From: JBPBQZ01 sp050955105
GTDB lineage: Bacteria; Pseudomonadota; Gammaproteobacteria; Burkholderiales; Burkholderiaceae
DNA: 33,437 bases
Assembly (NCBI GenBank): GCA_050955105.1
Contig: JBPBQZ010000112.1
Span: forward strand, 1-33,437
Direction: 5' to 3'
Position numbers and translations under genes: made by a program. This document shows, piece by piece, positions 31,559 through 33,437 of this stretch. Each line of letters begins with the position of its first letter. The stretch's first letter is position 1. Under the pieces are notes generated by a model. The model was not told the origin of the DNA and ran no database searches. It worked only from the letters and a program-made list of their open reading frames with translations.

Positions 31559-32411
31559 GCGAGAAACCTTTCTTCCAATGATTCGCGTGGCGTTCGAGCG
31601 GACCGAAGATCGCATGTTCGACGATCAGCATCGCGGCCCAGAAGGCGATCGTCCACGCCAGCACGCCTTCGACGTTCTGCGTGCTGAACTGCGCATTCAA
31701 TTGATAGCCGACGCCATCCGACATGCCGAAAATCTCGACCAGCACAATCACCTTCCAGGCGATCGAGAAGCCGACGCGCGCGCCCGGCACGATGAACGCA
31801 TACAGCACCGGCAACCAGATGCGCCGCAACACCGTGCGCTTGGTAAGACGGAATACTTGTGCCATCTCTACCAACTCGTGACTCAAAGAATTAATGCCTT
31901 CCTTGACCGTGATTACCAGCGACGGCAACACGCCCAGCGCCACCGAAATGACCGGCGACGCCAGCGCCGTGCCGAACCAGATTACGCACAGCAAGGCCCA
32001 GACGAGCCCCGGCACGGTAAGCCCGAGCGTGACACCCGGTTCGATGAACTGCGAGGCCAGCTTCGAGCGTGCGGCGGCGATGCCGATCGGCAATGCCACC
32101 ACCAGCGCCAGCAGAAAGCCCAGGCTCATGCGCATGAAGGTCAGCGCGATCTGCTGCACCGCCAGACCACTCTCGATAATGCTCAGCAACTGCCCATAAA
32201 TCAGCGAGACGTCGGGTACCAGGGGCGAATTGAGACGTCGCGCCATGATTTCCCAAACCACCACCAGGGCGATAAAAAACACCGCCCCAGGTACCACACG
32301 CATGAGCGACGGCGCGAGCCGCGCGCTCAGGCGAACGTCGCCGCCCGGGCGCGCTTGCGACGCTGCCGGCGAGGGGGGCGAGGACCGCGATGTCTTGGCA
32401 ATATCGGTCAT
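31548..32411 (-). CDS. ABC transporter permease, SsuC/TauC-like
   Basis: 287 residues of the BPD_transp_1 family. About six hydrophobic segments follow a 35-residue polar N-terminus, the first being VVPGAVFFIALVVVWEIMA. The EAA-like coupling loop is around VEMAQVFRLTKRTVLRRIWLPVLYAFIVPGARVGFSIAWKVIVLVEIFG, a standard SsuC/TauC pattern. Its ATG shares one base with the stop of the binding-protein gene (TAATG), and its end overlaps the ATPase gene by 11 bp. The three genes therefore form one tightly coupled operon with order binding protein, permease, ATPase. Confidence 0.92.
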   Translation of the reverse strand: MTDIAKTSRSSPPSPAASQARPGGDVRLSARLAPSLMRVVPGAVFFIALVVVWEIMARRLNSPLVPDVSLIYGQLLSIIESGLAVQQIALTFMRMSLGFLLALVVALPIGIAAARSKLASQFIEPGVTLGLTVPGLVWALLCVIWFGTALASPVISVALGVLPSLVITVKEGINSLSHELVEMAQVFRLTKRTVLRRIWLPVLYAFIVPGARVGFSIAWKVIVLVEIFGMSDGVGYQLNAQFSTQNVEGVLAWTIAFWAAMLIVEHAIFGPLERHANHWKKGFSHEQ

Positions 32412-33394
32412 TACAGTTTCACGTAGATCTTCTTGTCGGGCCGTTTGCTCAACATGCCAAGCGAGGTGGCGACCTCGAGTTGTTTATCGATCACCGCAAA
32501 CGTGGCGTCGTCCCAACGCGTGGCATAAGCATCGGTGAGACGTTGCGGCAGCAGCGCGGCGGCCTTGGTCTCGTTCGGCTTGAAGCCGATTTCGCCAGCC
32601 ACTTCGGTGAGTGCCTGCGGATGGCTATGGATGTAGCTATTCACTGCTACGAACATTTGCGAGATGCGCACAGCAGTGTCGTGATGCTGTTCGAGCCAGC
32701 TGCGCTTCGCGGCCAGCCCTACCAGGAACGGCGCGCCTTTCATGCCGGTGGCTTTCTGCCAGATATCGGCGACGCGGGCAATTTCGCGTGCGCCGGTTGC
32801 CACCAGTCGGCTGGCGGTCGGTTCGAGCGTGATGATGCCTTCCACGTCGCCGCGGTCGAACATCGCCAGGTTGGCGGTCGGCGAGCCGTGGATCACCTTG
32901 AAATCGCGCTTCATGTCGAGGCCGTCGAGATGCGCGGCGATCACCGCCTGCTGATAGGTTTCGCTGGTTTCCGCGGTGCTGGCGATCGACTTGCCGATCA
33001 GATCGTGCGGCGTCTTGTAGGGGCTGTCGGCTTTCACCAGCCAGCGGCCATGATTGTTCAGCGCCGGGCCGAACAGCACGATGTCGCTGCCTTTATTGAC
33101 CAGCGTGCCGAGCCCGACCGAACCGAATACGCCGACGTCCAGCGAGCCGGCGGTCAGTTGTACCTGCATCGCGCCTGGGTCGGCCACGATCCACTTCAAG
33201 TTCAAGCCGCCGCTCAAGTGATTGCGATCGACCAAAGGTTGCCAGACCGAACCGGCGCTGCCGCTGGAGGGCAGCGTAATGCGTACCGGCTCGCCCGCGG
33301 CGGCCGCGGTGGCGGCGAACGCACTAGTCATGCGACCGACACTGCCGGCCATGCCGGCCGCCGCCAGATACTTCAGTACTTCACGACGATTCAT
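32411..33394 (-). CDS. ABC transporter substrate-binding protein, SsuA/TauA/NMT1-like
   Basis: 327 residues. The N-terminus NRREVLKYLAAAGMAGSVG has a twin-arginine type motif (RREVLK) ahead of a weakly hydrophobic stretch and an Ala-rich cleavage zone, suggesting Tat export to the periplasm. The mature protein follows the SsuA/NMT1 pattern: AMQVQLTAGSLDVGVFGSVGLGTLVNKGSDIVLFGP, SPYKTPHDLIGKSIAST and NLAMFDRGDVEGIITLEPTASRLV. Ligands of relatives include sulfonates, taurine, nitrate and aromatic acids, so the ligand here is open. No sulfonate monooxygenase gene lies in the window. A purine-rich AGGA about 10 bp upstream serves the ATG at 33394. The promoter must lie in or beyond the last 43 bp of the window. 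Confidence 0.9.
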   Translation of the reverse strand: MNRREVLKYLAAAGMAGSVGRMTSAFAATAAAAGEPVRITLPSSGSAGSVWQPLVDRNHLSGGLNLKWIVADPGAMQVQLTAGSLDVGVFGSVGLGTLVNKGSDIVLFGPALNNHGRWLVKADSPYKTPHDLIGKSIASTAETSETYQQAVIAAHLDGLDMKRDFKVIHGSPTANLAMFDRGDVEGIITLEPTASRLVATGAREIARVADIWQKATGMKGAPFLVGLAAKRSWLEQHHDTAVRISQMFVAVNSYIHSHPQALTEVAGEIGFKPNETKAAALLPQRLTDAYATRWDDATFAVIDKQLEVATSLGMLSKRPDKKIYVKL

Positions 33395-33437
33395 TCTTCA
33401 AGATCCTGATTGCGACAATGCCATTGCAAACGTCGAG

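Noticed and set aside
1..33437. CRISPR array, tRNA, rRNA, insertion sequence or prophage
   Set aside because: No regularly spaced repeats, tRNA-like cloverleaf, transposase motif or phage structural gene was seen in the sequence or its translations.

Overview
The window reads as chromosomal DNA of a GC-rich beta-proteobacterium, most likely a member of the Burkholderiales (Burkholderia/Paraburkholderia-like). This is inferred from codon use, dense packing and the gene mix: two soluble P450s, orphan Liv-type binding proteins, DHA2 efflux pumps, a TonB receptor with a PepSY reductase, and an SDR-GH15 pair. No rRNA, tRNA, CRISPR array, insertion sequence or phage gene was seen. It looks like an accessory metabolism and transport region, not a core housekeeping block.

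Left edge (1-1125): a decaying zone. A frameshifted, 5'-truncated GMC (choline/alcohol dehydrogenase-like) fragment on the minus strand is followed by a RelE-type toxin broken by two frameshifts. An apparently intact HTH antitoxin overlaps the toxin 3' end. Next (1245-7004) come a metallo-beta-lactamase-fold hydrolase, a cysteine-free carboxymuconolactone-decarboxylase-like protein with an XRE/MmyB-type regulator behind a perfect 17-bp palindrome, a YcaQ/AlkX-type DNA glycosylase, a 2OG-Fe(II) oxygenase and a SAM methyltransferase.

7100-11270: a candidate aromatic-acid cassette. A Liv-type binding protein and a CYP199-like P450 form a minus-strand operon, divergent from a MarR regulator with a palindrome between them. 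A pirin gene converges on marR. 11384-14997: a Fur-type promoter, a TonB-dependent siderophore receptor and a PepSY membrane protein form an iron-uptake unit.

15043-20109: a quinone-oxidoreductase-like MDR enzyme, a YbaK-type deacylase, a P450cam-like P450 with unusual substitutions, and a fatty-acid desaturase overlapping a signal-less PhnD-like binding protein by 4 nt. 20315-24921: an amidase, a DHA2 efflux pump and a second orphan Liv-type binding protein. 25046-27747: an SDR and a GH15 glycosidase overlapping by one base behind a leader with two strong hairpins. 27758-30692: a class-C-type serine hydrolase and a second DHA2 pump. 30743-33394: a complete, tightly overlapped SsuABC/TauABC-like transporter operon. 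A perfect 16-bp palindrome lies between that operon and the efflux gene.

The most interesting leads are the Liv-SBP/CYP199/MarR cassette, the desaturase-PhnD coupling, the P450cam-like enzyme with altered Tyr96 and Arg112 positions, the cysteine-free CMD protein with its palindrome, and the half-dead toxin-antitoxin pair. All family calls are from reading motifs by eye. No database search was possible.
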